Positions 35,146 through 45,738 are shown, counted from the stretch's first letter. The stretch: 64,000 nucleotides of DNA from Aplectana chamaeleonis (GCA_029168955.1 JAPDOI010000186.1:62001-126000), one strand, 5' to 3'. The notes: generated by a model from the sequence alone, not told the origin. Made by a program: numbers and translations.

Positions 35146-35261
35146 GTAAACAGAACTGCTCTTATCGTAAACACGTGTGTAAACATGTAAAGACATGCAC
35201 ACATGTTTGTAAACATATGAACATGTTTTGTTTCGTAAGCAAGCTTGTAAACATGTAAACA
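35146..35261 (+). promoter_or_regulatory. Cluster of six GTAAACA sites
   Basis: GTAAACA occurs at 35146, 35167, 35179, 35209, 35247 and 35255, all on the + strand, several inside GTAAACATGT. GTAAACA is the consensus for forkhead factors such as DAF-16/FoxO. It lies about 2.1 kb upstream of the first gene 2 exon I can see, between two MITEs. It could be an enhancer or only a decayed tandem repeat. Confidence 0.35.
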
Positions 35262-35353
35262 CATACAAAAAGATTTTTTCGACCGTACATCCATTCGACA
35301 CAGCGTTCGATGTTTGTTCCGGTTTGACGTTTTTACGTTCTTTGCGGCTGTGA

Positions 35354-35518
35354 ATGATACAGAAATATCAAACTCAAACCGCAGATTTCATCCACCTTTT
35401 AACCAATGGACATAATAAGAGTAAAGGAACACATGTGCATCCCGTTTACAACCGTGATAAAATGTCGGTTGGTGGATTATCATGCTCCTTGAAAGCGATT
35501 CACGGTATGATCTCGTTT
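35354..35518 (+). pseudogene. ORF fragment interrupted by a MITE, 5' part
   Basis: An open frame from Met at 35354 reads IQKYQTQTADFIHLL and then DKMSVGGLSCSLKAIHGMIS before running into the MITE at 35519. Composition is protein-like but the family is not recognised. Confidence 0.3.
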
Positions 35519-35691
35519 GGGGGGGATCACTCAGGATTCAGTTGGAGAATGAATGATACAGCTTTCAGGAGACGAAGTATTTCCATGGAGCCTCCACGAA
35601 AACAATGACTGATAACGCTATCAGACATATGATATCAGCCCAAATTTTCATTCTTATGGACGAATGGTTTCATTTTCACGAGTGCCCCCCC
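35519..35691 (+). mobile_element. G-tract MITE, complete copy
   Basis: GGGGGGATCACTCAGGATTC at the left and GAGTGCCCCCCC at the right. The interior has GAATGAATGATACAGC, GAAGTATTTCCATGGAG and TGATATCAGCCC. It separates two open-frame fragments. Confidence 0.75.
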
Positions 35692-35692
35692 T

Positions 35693-35845
35693 AACGGTTT
35701 CAATCCCAATTCGTTCCGATACTTGTGTAATGAAGCTCTTCATGACAGTTTGGTGAGTGTTGTCGAGAGCAACACTTGGGAAGCACTGAAGCGCAGGAGT
35801 CTGGAGCGGAAACTGAAGCAGCTGGTGCAATTATTGGAGTGGTAA
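35693..35845 (+). pseudogene. ORF fragment interrupted by a MITE, 3' part
   Basis: Fifty codons from the MITE border to TAA: NPNSFRYLCNEALHDSLVS, then ESNTWEALKRRSLERKLKQ and LVQLLEW. The C-terminal half is a likely amphipathic helix or coiled coil. It may be the end of the protein begun at 35354, from a gene or transposon broken by the insertion. A GTGAGT follows DSL, so it could also contain a donor. Confidence 0.35.
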
Positions 35846-36320
35846 AGCCCCATTGAAAATCAGTATGTTGGTGCAACCAGTGGGGCATAAGGACCTAACG
35901 TGTTACCCTATGCAGCAGAAGACGAAACCTGCAAGTCTTCCAACTTGAAGACAGCAACTTGATGTGAAGGTCATTAGTGTTGCGTTTCAACCGCACGGTT
36001 ATACGAAACCTTATTCCATGAGTACCGGAATGAATTGCTTGCAGGGAGCATAATATCTTTCCACCTACCTACGCTTCATCAAGACGATAAATGGAGGGGG
36101 TTGTTTTCTATACCCTTATCATGACCATTGGGTAACTGTGGATATAATTTGCTGTTTGAAATTTATGGTTCTGTGTGAATAAGATTCTACATGTTTCTAC
36201 GAGTAGATCTATGTAGATATATGCGGACTATCCTAGACGGGGGGGGGGCACTCAAAATTCGAGTCAGAAAGAAATGATGAACCACCGATCTATAACGCTA
36301 TCCATTGAAGTATCTCAGGT
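35846..36320. other. No gene; partial G-tract MITE
   Basis: 36236-36320 begins CTAGACGGGGGGGGGGCACTC and has GTATCTCAGG; it is a left-end fragment of the G-tract MITE. The rest is unremarkable. Confidence 0.4.
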
Positions 36321-36324
36321 ACTC

Positions 36325-36545
36325 AGGGTGACGGCCCGCAAACCTTTCCCAGCTGGCCCGCGGTCTCCGTCCTCCGGCCGCCCGCTTTTGGTTCGCCGGC
36401 CAGCTTCATGTCGATGGCCCGCCGACCTTTTCCAGCTGGCTCGCAGTTCTTTTCCTCTGATGGCCCGCGCTTGTTTCGCCGACCAGCTGAATGTGGACGG
36501 CCCACCGACCATTACCACGTGGCCCGCGATATTTATTTGTATTAT
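36325..36545. repeat. GGCCCGCCGACC word cluster
   Basis: Degenerate units of about 65 bp with GGCCCGC, CCTTTCCAGCTGG and GGCC(A/C)GC words. They create overlapping Arg/Pro-rich frames on both strands that I do not regard as genes. Confidence 0.55.
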
Positions 36546-36639
36546 TATTTACCTCAAGCATGTCACCCCGGGGCGACGGCGGAGAAAGGCCCGCCTCGGT
36601 CCGCCGCAGTCTGCTGTGAGGAACCACCCTCCCCGCGAA

Positions 36640-36840
36640 TTGCTGCGAAAGCCGCCCCCCCCCCGCCAGCCGTGGGGATACCCCTATCCCCTCAGCGGTC
36701 AGAAATATGCTGCCTTCCGGAGAGTGACTCGAAGTCACCTTCCAGGGCCGGCGTCAGAATGCCGAATGAGGACTCTTGTGCGATGAGGCGCCTTTTATAC
36801 CGGTTGTGCAAGTGATGTACACGTTACGAAGTGATCATTC
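36640..36840 (+). repeat. TATA-bearing interspersed repeat, copy 3
   Basis: Poly-C, CCAGCCGTGGGGATACCCC, CCTCAGCGGTCAGAAATATG, GAAGTCACCTTCCAGGGCCG, GAATGCCGAATGAGGA and GCGCCTTTTATACCGG. Read on the minus strand the last word is CCGGTATAAAAGGCGC. Confidence 0.65.
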
Positions 36841-37298
36841 GTGATCATTATCAATTGTCTTTCCAGCCGGCCGAATCGAAGATGGCGTGGCGTGTTTTGT
36901 GGCTCGCGGGAGAGCCAATATCCGCGCTGCGTGTGCGTTGCATGCAGCATGGTTCGCCGCTGGCCGGCGCCCTCGAAATATGGGGCGCCGGCCGTCCTTT
37001 TCGGCATAGATGTTTGCCGGCCGTCGCCCTGAGTACCTGAGTAGGAGAACCGCTGGCCGATACCTCCTGGCACTCCGGCTAGTGGCCAGTTTATCGCCAG
37101 CGCTCTGCCAGCAGCCTGACAAACTACTCCTCTACTGCAGGCTGTATTCCTGCTCAAATCACAAGAACGATAGTTAAGTGCGCCAAAACTGGGCTAACGT
37201 AATCTCACTCGAGTTGGCTTCAAAATTTTCCAAGTTTTTACTCCGATTTCGCTGCATCTTGAACACCGTTGGTGCAGTTTTCCTGCTTTGTAGTCCAG
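36841..37298. other. GC-rich spacer before gene 2
   Basis: Contains GCCGGCCGTC/GGCGCCGGCC palindromic words (36960-37040); no supported exon. Confidence 0.35.
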
Positions 37299-37421
37299 GC
37301 AGATTCTCAACTGCTGACCTCTGGAGAAGGACGGTGTGTGAATGAAGACATACCGCTCTCCACTCCTTTTATATCCTACCCTTTATCAGTTCGGTTCATC
37401 AATTTTGCTTACGAGAGCCGA
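37299..37421 (+). CDS. Gene 2, first visible ectodomain exon (phase 0-0)
   Basis: The acceptor TTGTAGTCCAG and donor GTGAGC enclose 41 codons: ADSQLLTSGEGRCVNEDI, then PFISYPLSVRFINFAYESR. One Cys. A start at 37294 after TTTGTAG keeps the same frame but needs a phase-1 upstream exon. The donor phase fits the exon at 42299 directly. Upstream exons, including the signal peptide, are not identified, so the gene is 5'-incomplete here. Confidence 0.55.
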
Positions 37422-37579
37422 GTGAGCGACTGTATAACATTTTTTCTAAGATTACCGTAGCCCCATTCTGCCGCACTTAACTATCGTTCTTGTGCTCAAA
37501 TCAGTAGAACCATGCAGCGCTCTGCAGTGCAGAACTTTCTGGGCAGTGGACAGAAGTGTCGATAACGGGCTCAACTTCT

Positions 37580-37765
37580 CCTCAGTTCCCAGTTGAGTGT
37601 CGCACACTTTTCCCGACGCTCTGCACACTCTTAGTGATGTCTCGCCCACTTTCCATCGATTCGTATGTATTGCTCAGGAGCCGAGCGAGTCCCCAAAGCT
37701 TCCTACTCGCACTCGATAGGTACCGCCCACTTTTCTCCACGCTCTGTACACTTCGCGCGCACCAC
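37580..37765 (+). repeat. Decayed 42-bp minisatellite relative
   Basis: CAGTTGAGTGTCGCACAC, TTTTCCCGACGCTCTGC, ACACTCTTAG and CCGCCCACTTTTCTCCACG show the monomer words of the 7-9.2 kb array. Only about three units are recognisable. Confidence 0.5.
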
Positions 37766-37844
37766 AATTAGTAGATCAGTAGGTCCGCTGGGAACGCTAT
37801 CCCATAACATCTCCAACTAGCCGTGCTCCAATCGCCTATTAGTC

Positions 37845-38570
37845 GCTAAACACACGGGTTGCCAACTAATCGCCTGGGAAACCTACTTTTGCCAGCTCGT
37901 CGCCACAAGACGTTGAAGCGAGGACTTTTACAAGCGTCACCGTCTACCGTTACGGACGATCGTTTCGCGATCACCTCGAAATCCACTGGCAGCAATCCAT
38001 GGCGACGAAGCGCAGCGAATCGCCGCGAAAGCAAAGACAGGGTTTTTGCAGACGTGTTCTGTTGATTGAGAACGACACAGCTTGCCTTAAATTTCTCCGT
38101 GGCTGGTACCAAACAGGAATTCGAGTTTCTTACACTGATTTACGGGCAATTGTGTGTAGATGCATAAGCATGCTTACGCCAGTGACCCCATATTAACCGC
38201 CAATTCACGCAGAAAGGTATTCTTAGACGCTGAGCACAAGCTTGGAATCATTTTTTTGCTAAATAAGAGTAAGTTTTGTTCAGCGTGTGCACTTTCCGCC
38301 TGCTGACCTGTTTTTTTGGTTCATATCTCGGACTCATGCGTATGGTTAATTCGATTTACCGAATTCTGAGTAGCTAATAAACTGTTGAAAAAAAATTAAC
38401 CGAAACATTCGTATTCGCTGTCGCAAGTCATTTTCTGAGGCAGTCGCTTCGCTCTCTTCGCTTGCTGCCAATGGATGGCGGAGGGGTCTCGCCAGGATTC
38501 TCGGTAACGGTGGACGGTGACGCCTGTAAAAGTCCTAGCTTCAACGTCTTGTGCTCGCCGCCACCTCAAA
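37845..38570. mobile_element. Inverted-repeat element with TCGCC-rich ends
   Basis: 37905-38040 and 38420-38565 are reverse complements sharing CACAAGACGTTGAAGC, AGGACTTTTACA(A/G)GCGTC, ACCGTTAC and CTGGCAGCAA(T/G). The central 38050-38400 is unrepeated. Family unknown. Confidence 0.7.
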
Positions 38571-38948
38571 TTGTCTGAGCCCGTGTGAGCATTGAGCTAT
38601 TTTATCATGTGTATGTTTATGTCGAGAACATCGAGAAGTGAATCGTTTCAGTCAAACAAGCCATGATTGCATTCTTCGTCTTCTTGCCTTTGATCAACTC
38701 ACTGTGGTGCCTGAAAGGTAGAGGGAGAAAAAACGTATTTTCGATAGAGGAAAAGGAGGAAGAGGTCTGTTCGTGTTTTCAATTTCATGATTATTGCTAC
38801 CATTTTTGAGCGTTTGTATTCGGAATCGTGCGAAATCGAGCATAGGCTTCTCAGATGATTGTTAGATTTGCGAAGCAGCACAATAGACTTTTATTTCAAC
38901 TAAAATAGCGAATGCTGCACAAGGAAATGAGCTCGGTATGAAACTAGT

Positions 38949-39075
38949 TTGGGGGGGGGCATTCAGGATTCAATCGAAGAATGAATGATACCGCCTCCAT
39001 GAATCGATCGAAGTATTTCCATGATATTCCACTAGAACTATGACTGATTACGCTTTCGGGCATCTAATATCAGCT
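38949..39075 (+). mobile_element. G-tract MITE, left two-thirds
   Basis: TTTGGGGGGGGGCATTCAGG, GAATGAATGATACCGCC, GAAGTATTTCCATGA, TGACTGATTACGC and TCTAATATCAGC follow the order of 35519-35691 and stop at the border of the next MITE. Confidence 0.65.
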
Positions 39076-39078
39076 TAA

Positions 39079-39712
39079 TGGCCACCCACAATACGGCACT
39101 TGTCGTACAGGCCGAAGACAAGCATGAAGTCATGGGTCGTAAATCCGTAATTGACTCCTGAGTGGCTCTTCTCGCCCAGGATAGCACCTATTTCAATATA
39201 GGACCGACTTTTGGGGGACTGAATCAAAATTTCAAATGAGAGCTGCTAAAGAATTTATTCTTTTGTGGCAGTCGGTACCGCTCGTGTTCAGGATTTTGAG
39301 AAGCCCACAGAAAGTGCTTTGGACCGAATCCAGAGCGATTTTTTGAATATCGAGGAAATCGCATTATGGGTGCACCCTATGCTTCCCCTTATCTGTGAAC
39401 GTTGATGAGGAAAAAAATAAATTGTTGTATGATGATCTTATCATTACGTACAACGTATGTACAACCAAGCGACAAATTTGTCAATAAAGCCGTATATCCT
39501 AAAATATCTGATATTCTAAGCAACACGCCAGCAGAAAATTTCCCGATAGCAATCTAACTGTTGGCTGTTCACAAATTTACGACAGCAGTAGACCCTTTCC
39601 TGCTGCCGTGTTGCGCCCTTCCACTCCCCTCTCATCGGTCGGGTGCCATGACTTTATGCTTGTCTTCGGCCTGTACGAGAAGTGCCGTGTTGAGGGTGGT
39701 CATTAAAGGCAA
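39079..39712. mobile_element. TTAA-flanked MITE, 634 bp
   Basis: TGGCCACCCACAATACGGCA and, inverted, TGCCGTGTTGAGGGTGGTCA close the element; TTAA flanks it at 39075-39078 and 39713-39716. Terminal repeats extend about 60 bp (GTACAGGCCGAAGACAAGCA). Its right TTAA is also the left TTAA of the next element. Confidence 0.8.
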
Positions 39713-39716
39713 GGTC

Positions 39717-40107
39717 CGGTCAAATTTTGACAATACCGAAATTTGGGTTAAATAGATTGGGCTGGCCTAGCTGAACAGCGTCTGAACGTTTCACGAACTC
39801 TGAGTTCATAGTTCTGGGGAAAACAGCCTCAAAGTCAGGGATTACGGTATTCACAGCATGTTAATCATGGCTGGAATTACCGATAATTGCACAGCACCTT
39901 TGGAGAATGCGTGGACAACCGCTAAAATATGGACGATGGCCACACTTTTCTGACTTTTCTGGATCATCGGCTTACGGAAGTGGCTGGAATAACTTGAAGA
40001 AGACTGGTTTTTACGCAGTTTTCGCATGTTCCTTGGGACCACCTATAGCAAGAGCACCGATTTAACGGGAAATCTCAAAATCGAAATTCTGTACGGACCC
40101 TGTCTTC
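39717..40107 (+). mobile_element. TTAA MITE, AGGCAAGGTC family, copy 1
   Basis: Begins AGGCAAGGTCCGGTCA after TTAA. The body (CGAAATTTGGGTTA, AGATTGGGCTGG, CTAAAATATGGACGATGG, GAAGTGGCTGGAATAAC) is almost the same as 43923-44321. The right TTAA is changed to TCAA. Confidence 0.8.
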
Positions 40108-40502
40108 AAGACAATCTTTCACACTTCTCTTGTCCTTATAAAAAACCAGCAGATAAAACGAAAAAGTACGCAGAGAGTTTTTGAAAAATCCTGTCAGGCG
40201 AGTATTTGCAGCCCTTGCAACCGCATATACTCTTCGCCCATTGTCTGTGTATGATTTAATTTTGTTTATGTATTCTGCCGTTTGCTCCAGAAAATCGCAG
40301 TTTAGGGTGAGGTGGTGGGGTGCACTTACATGGAAACCTACAGCTCGCTGGACTGTACGGGAAGACAGGAGAGTCGAAGCCATCTACGCAAGAAATTGAG
40401 CCGAAAAAACTACCTGGGGCCAGTAAGTTAATCAAATCATCTGTTTTCTATGGTTTGTATCTTATGAAGTGGAGCGGTTGTTTCGAGACAGGGGCTTTCT
40501 AA

Positions 40503-40905
40503 ACACCGAGGGAGGAGTTCTCCCGCCTTTTGCCGCTCTAATTCCACTCGGGACCACTTCGCTCGAGTTGAGTGGCGTAACATTTACTGTGCTTATCTGG
40601 GCCAAAATCCGGTCCGCAATTCCGTTTCGACACGCTTTGCGGCCGCACGCGCTGGAGCCAGTTGAGTTTCCAGCGCCGAAGCCGACTCGATATGGCTTTG
40701 TTATACAGTTTTCTCCGATTTTGTTTACATTCTAGTTTCTAAAACCCACCTAGAGTCAACAGATCGGCGGCTGCGGCCCTGGAAACTTCCGACTCGAATG
40801 CGCTCAGCCCAGAGCGTGTCAAGCCGCAATGGCGGACCGGAATTTGGCCCAGAGAAGCACAGTAGAACTGCAAAACGGGACAACTCCTCCTTCGGTGTGT
40901 TGACA
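40503..40905. mobile_element. Fold-back element with about 180-bp arms
   Basis: Left ACCGAGGGAGGAGTTCTCCCG and right (inverted) ACCGAAGGAGGAGTTGTCCCG start arms that share TACTGTGCTTATCTGGGCC, CCGGTCCGCAATT and TTTCCAG(C/G)GCCG. The left arm has about 40 extra bases. Confidence 0.75.
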
Positions 40906-41062
40906 GGCCCTGTCCCTTGTTTCTCCAATCCTACCTTTGTGTTTGCTCTGAAACGACCGCTCTGCTCTCATTATCATTATCATTTGTTTGTCAATCATGA
41001 ACGATGAACAGAAATATGAAAGTAATTAATATACATCCAGATTGACTAAAAAATAAGCTTGA

Positions 41063-41480
41063 AGGCACAGTTCACCCTCATATATTAATTTCGTGTTTTT
41101 TATTAGATTGTGTAGCAGACCGCTCCTGTATAACACGTGCCAAGTGCGAGATCTCGATTCCTTCAAATAAGCGAGATATAAGCGGCCACCACAGGACCGA
41201 CCCACTACCAGATTTAAGAACTCGATAGCGGCTAAATGGATGGATGAATTCTCAACAAGTCGTCGTTCTTCAGTCCATTGCCGGACTGTCTCCTTATCCT
41301 GGCTCACTCTCGCGCAAAGATTTCGAATGAGGAGAAATACAGGCCCGAGACAACTCGTCCACCCAATTTTTGCGCTCAAAATGCAGGCATTTTCGAAGAG
41401 CCATATCTTTGTTCGTAGGGGGTATTGGACGATTTTAGAGATACCCTTGTGATCAGAGAGTGGCTCTCTCCGAGATAATC
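41063..41480 (+). repeat. AGGCACA MITE family, left end and unique sequence
   Basis: AAGGCACAGTTCACCCTCA matches 6747; after about 100 bp the similarity fades. No right end identified. 41481-42298 has no feature I can support apart from an AGGTTAAAGACTACATTCACG end-like word at 41736. Confidence 0.4.
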
Positions 41481-42298
41481 ATGAAAGCTGAAAAATGTTT
41501 TCTACCAGCAGCGTAGCCCAGAAACTCATAAAAGACGTTGTACTCGTGTTCAGAGCCCTAAATAACTGCTCTGTGCGGTATTTGGGCGGAAAATTTTTCG
41601 ACCTTTTGAGTCCCATAGGGAAGAGCCCTTTTGGATTTCTGTACATTATAAATGGAAATTTTTTCTTTGGTCTCATTTTGCCTAGTGGTCATTCGAGACG
41701 CCAAACACGTTTCGACGTCTATTTGCAGTTTTAGGGGAGGTTAAAGACTACATTCACGCTCGTTAACGTATTTGAGAAAATTAACAGAAGAAAATAGAAT
41801 GGTATGGCTGAAACTTGTCGGTGGGAGTTACCGATTTTTTTTGTGGGTTCGTGATCGACTTTTCCTCGCTTATTCTCGCTTATTCGAGTGTGCGAGTTGC
41901 GACTTCGCGCTTGGCAAGGTTGCTACCCAGGGCGGTCGGGCCAATATATCAAAACATGCCTTTGAGGTTGGTCTGTGCCTTCAAGAAGTGACGATTTGGA
42001 AGGGAATTCAAAATGAGGGATTTAATTGCAGAAAATTCCACGTGTGAGAAAAACTTGGGGATTTGTTAACTTTTTTTCCTGTTTTTTAAATTAAGTTGAA
42101 CAAGTTTATTTGAGAATTTGTTTCCAAGGGAAGCTCATTGTTGCCTCTTTCTTTTCAAAACTCTGCTGCGATAGCAATCTGGTCGAATTTCTACCGGCCA
42201 CCTCTACTCTACTGCCTGGGTGGAAGGGGTGGAAATATGATCGCTAATAACACGTTGTCATGCAAATATGATTGAGAAGCCCAGAATCACGGTTTCAG

Positions 42299-42427
42299 AG
42301 TTCACTATGCCAACCGTATAGGCAGGTAAAGGGAAGCGACACGATTCGAACAACTTATGCAATGATCTGCTTTTGTGGCTTCAAGGAGGTAGAAGATGAA
42401 TGCAATAAAAGTATTCTATTCTTCAAG
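42299..42427 (+). CDS. Gene 2, Cys-rich ectodomain exon (phase 0-0)
   Basis: The acceptor CGGTTTCAG and a strong donor AAG/GTAAGTG bound 43 codons: SSLCQPYRQVKGSDTIR, then TTYAMICFCGFKEVEDECNK and SILFFK. Four Cys and one sequon (NKS) fit a disulfide-bonded extracellular domain. Both borders are phase 0, as needed by the neighbouring exons. The long downstream open frame ends at 42478, so retention of the intron would stop soon. Confidence 0.75.
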
Positions 42428-43149
42428 GTAAGTGTTTCCACGATTAACCAGGGATCCATACTGGGAAAATCATTTTGAGAAGTAGCGCTATTACATCCGA
42501 AGCATTTTCAACACTGTTCGATTTCATATTGTTTTAATTTCCATCACGATCAATCTGTTCCGTTGCTACGATATTCTATGTAGTTCTCAGAGTGATCAAA
42601 ACTTTAACTGAGCTCGCCTTGATTGATGCTTCGATAGCTATCTATAGCAGGCATCTATGCTATAGCAGGCAAACACGCACATTTGAAAATATACAGTAAT
42701 AAGATAAGATTGACTAATAAAATCCGAGGGTTAACGAGTTTCACGGTAGGCGACAAAGAACATCACATGGAGAACGAAATGTTAGATTTCACTCCGCCAG
42801 AGCTCAGCCGAGCGAGAGAAAAATTCTGCAAATGACTATTACTAAAGCAACGGGCTCATTCCGAACCGACGTCAAATGCAACCTCCCCGCAGATGAATAA
42901 ATTTTATATTTTTCTCCTCAATCCTATGTTTGAACCAAGTGGAGATAGTTTGCAATTATTGATATTATTCATAATGCCTCTTGAAGACTGCTCCGTGGTC
43001 CGAAAAGGCGTTTTTTCTGTGGTTCACCTAGCACGAGGAACAGGAGCGCCACGACAGACTTCGACAGGCCGCGGGGAGTGTTGAAGGCGCTCAAGGGGGA
43101 CGCTCAGACTGCAGTGAAAAAATTCCAAGTCACAACGGGAAGCTACTCG

Positions 43150-43660
43150 AAGGCGTTGCCGAAGAACTAGTAAACAAATCGATCGACATGATCGATCACG
43201 GATCAATCATCCTATTCTTAGCAAATGGATTGCTCATTATCTCAATGACAGGACATTTCAGCTCAGAATAGGAGGTACCTATTATGCCACTGAACACCAC
43301 AATATTCTGCCCCACCATGAAAAAAGACATCTACATGCTTGGGCTTTTGTCCCTCAATCCGTGCGCAGGGTCCTTGACGTATGCTTTGTTCGCAAATTAC
43401 TACATAACTCGATAGCAATCTGAATCAACAACGTATTCAAGACAGTTCTACCACGAGCAAGAGGAAGTCACTTCAAAATTGCGTTCAATCGCCCGAAGAC
43501 TAGTTTGCAGGCTAGATTTTTTTCACTTGTCGAGCAGGGAGTGCCTATATCAAGCCTACAAAAAATGGTTATATCAGCACTGATGACACAAAGCCAGTTC
43601 AAACGGCATGCTGGAGAGTTGTTTTTTTACCAGAGACGTCAAAGTAGTTCGTAACGGTTC
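43150..43660 (+). mobile_element. CR1/jockey-like polymerase remnant
   Basis: Fragmentary frames give HPILSKWIAHYLNDRTFQL (the loop after the polymerase core) and then RGSHFKIAFNRPKTSLQAR with SQFKRHAG near the end. Several stops and shifts. It lies in the presumed gene 2 intron. Neighbouring 42428-43149 holds nothing recognised. Confidence 0.6.
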
Positions 43661-43922
43661 TTATATCTTCTTTTCATTTACTTTTATGTCTTTTTGACAC
43701 AGTTCATACAGTTTGCATGTGTGTTTCTTATCTTTTATTCATAGTACTATGCCAATTCGACGATTATTATTTCACGATTATGCAAACGTAATAAACATAA
43801 ACATGAACATGAGTCTGCGATCTACTTCCTCGAAGGATCAACTCGTACTCTTTGAGAAACTTCAAGTAGTCGTATCCTAAGTGGAACGAAAGTGAGAGTG
43901 TAAATATTCAGTGGCTTCTTAA

Positions 43923-44321
43923 AGGCAAGGTCCGGTCAGATTTAGACACCACCGAAATTTGGGTTAGATAGATTGGGCTGGTCTAGCTGGACACCGTCAA
44001 AAATTTCCACAAACTCTAAGTCCGTATTTCTGGAGAAAACAGCCTGAAAGTCAGGGATCACGGTATCTGCAGCATGATAATCATGGCTGGAATGACCGAT
44101 AATTACACAGCGCTTTTGAAGAATGCGTGGACAACCGCTAAAATATGGACGATGGCCACACTTTTCTGACATTTCTGTATCATCGGCTCACGGAAGTGGC
44201 TGGAATAACTTGAAGAAGACCGGTTTTAACGAAGTTTTCGCATGTTCCTTCGGACTACCTATACCATGAGCACAGATTCAGCGAAAAATCTCAGAATCGA
44301 AATTTTGCCCAGACCCTGCTT
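43923..44321 (+). mobile_element. TTAA MITE, AGGCAAGGTC family, copy 2
   Basis: Ends AGGCAAGGTCCGGTC and GACCCTGCTT (inverted AAGCAGGGTC), with TTAA at 43919-43922 and 44322-44325. Same orientation and nearly the same sequence as 39717-40107. Confidence 0.85.
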
Positions 44322-44832
44322 TTAAGTTCCAAATGTGTATCAGACTTCACTGCCCCGAGATGGGCTCGCGCTCCACTGGTGAATGCAGCGACTTCAAACA
44401 GCATGAAATAATTCATTAGCTCGAAAGGTCTGATAGGTACCTAGGTTACGCTATTTGCGCTTGTGATTTGTCAGAATCGGCGTTGACGGTTTGCCCAAAT
44501 TACGACGGACCATCCTTGCGCGGAAAGTGTCCCGAAGAAGTATCAAAATCTTGTTTTCGATCAAAACTGTATACGTGCTTTCTTTATAAAGTCACTACTG
44601 AATGGTGCACCGAGATGAAGTGGCTGCTGTTGTTGCTAAAAACGAGAAAATTGACAGTAGAACAAGTCGACTTTCTGCATATACTGATTTTTTAACATAT
44701 GAGAAAGAACGTATAGTCAAGAACTATTTGAAATTAGAAAAGTTTTTGCCAGTGTCGAAGTCGGAACGATTTTAATCCCAAGAACAGTGGAACTAGCTGT
44801 TTTATTTCCATATAATCTCTCTGTATTTGCAG

Positions 44833-44987
44833 AACCTCACCAATCTAGAACACGGTGACCGGAGAATCGACTTTGAGGCTGGCAACATTAACGAGGTTTT
44901 CGATGTTCTGGATGACCAAGCACAGAAGACAGCGATCAGAAAGTGTTTCATTGAAAGCATTCAGCAGAGCGAAGAAGAAATTAGCAG
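44833..44987 (+). CDS. Gene 2, membrane-proximal ectodomain exon (phase 0-2)
   Basis: The acceptor GTATTTGCAG and donor GTAAGA bound 51 codons plus AG. It reads NLTNLEHGDRRIDFEAG, then NINEVFDVLDDQAQK, AIRKCFIESIQQSEEEIS. It has one sequon (NLT), one Cys and a helical, acidic C-terminal half. Only this frame is open. The split Arg codon is completed by the 27-nt exon at 46231. It corresponds in position, phase and the KC(L/F)xxS(F/I) motif to the gene 1 exon at 20829. Confidence 0.85.
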
Positions 44988-45031
44988 GTAAGATGCATTG
45001 TTCTCCCATTCCCGAAAAGAAGCAGTGCTTA

Positions 45032-45285
45032 AAGCCAACTCCGCATTGCCGTTCACTCCGCAAAGTGCACGCTGATTGCGAAAGCGTGCTGCGGCGCGGT
45101 TGCGAGTATCCTCAAGCAGGGATGTGAGATCGCCCGGGCGGTTTTTTCCTTTGGTGCCCGGATGCTCCCACCACCCGGGTGATCCCTCATCCTTGTCTGA
45201 GGATACTCGCAACCACGCCGCGGCACGCTTTCGTAATCAGCGTGCACTTTGCGGACTGAACGATAACGCGGAGTTGAACTGTACG
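45032..45285. mobile_element. Fold-back element inside a gene 2 intron
   Basis: 105-bp arms share CAACTCCGC, GTCCGCAAAGTGCACGCTG, GCGAAAGCGTGC, GGTTGCGAGTATCCTC and GATC(A/G)CCCGGG(T/C)GG. It starts only 45 bp after the exon 44833-44987. Confidence 0.8.
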
Positions 45286-45738
45286 TGAATCACCACTTGG
45301 AACGGACACGGAGAACAGCGCAAGTGTCGCTGCCTCTTCGCCTCGAGCAAAAGTCAAGGAAGAGTCCAGGCACCCTATCGCGTTTGTTGCTCGGGCGACC
45401 GCAGTTGCGATCTGAACAATTGTGATGAGCGCGAAACGCTCACCAGATTTGGCTTTGATCTCTTACCGCGCGCATGCCCTATACCGAGATTACCTATTCA
45501 TACTGTCGCCAGAAAAATAAGCTGTACGTCATTTAAAGAGTCTAGCATTATACATATCTGAGCCAAGTTTCATCGCCATCGGTCACCGCTCTCAAAAGAT
45601 ATGGCGCCTCAAAGGACGCAAAAATTTTCTCCGCCTCCGCCCGTCACATTTCACTTTTTTTGATGGCGGGACCAATTTGCTTGAAACTTCGTGACCGGGC
45701 ACGACAAAGCCGAAAATAATCCGCAAAACTCACCATTC

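Noticed and set aside
36274..36786. 170-codon Arg/Pro-rich open frame
   Set aside because: Runs through a degenerate word cluster and the TATA-bearing repeat; the opposite strand is equally open.
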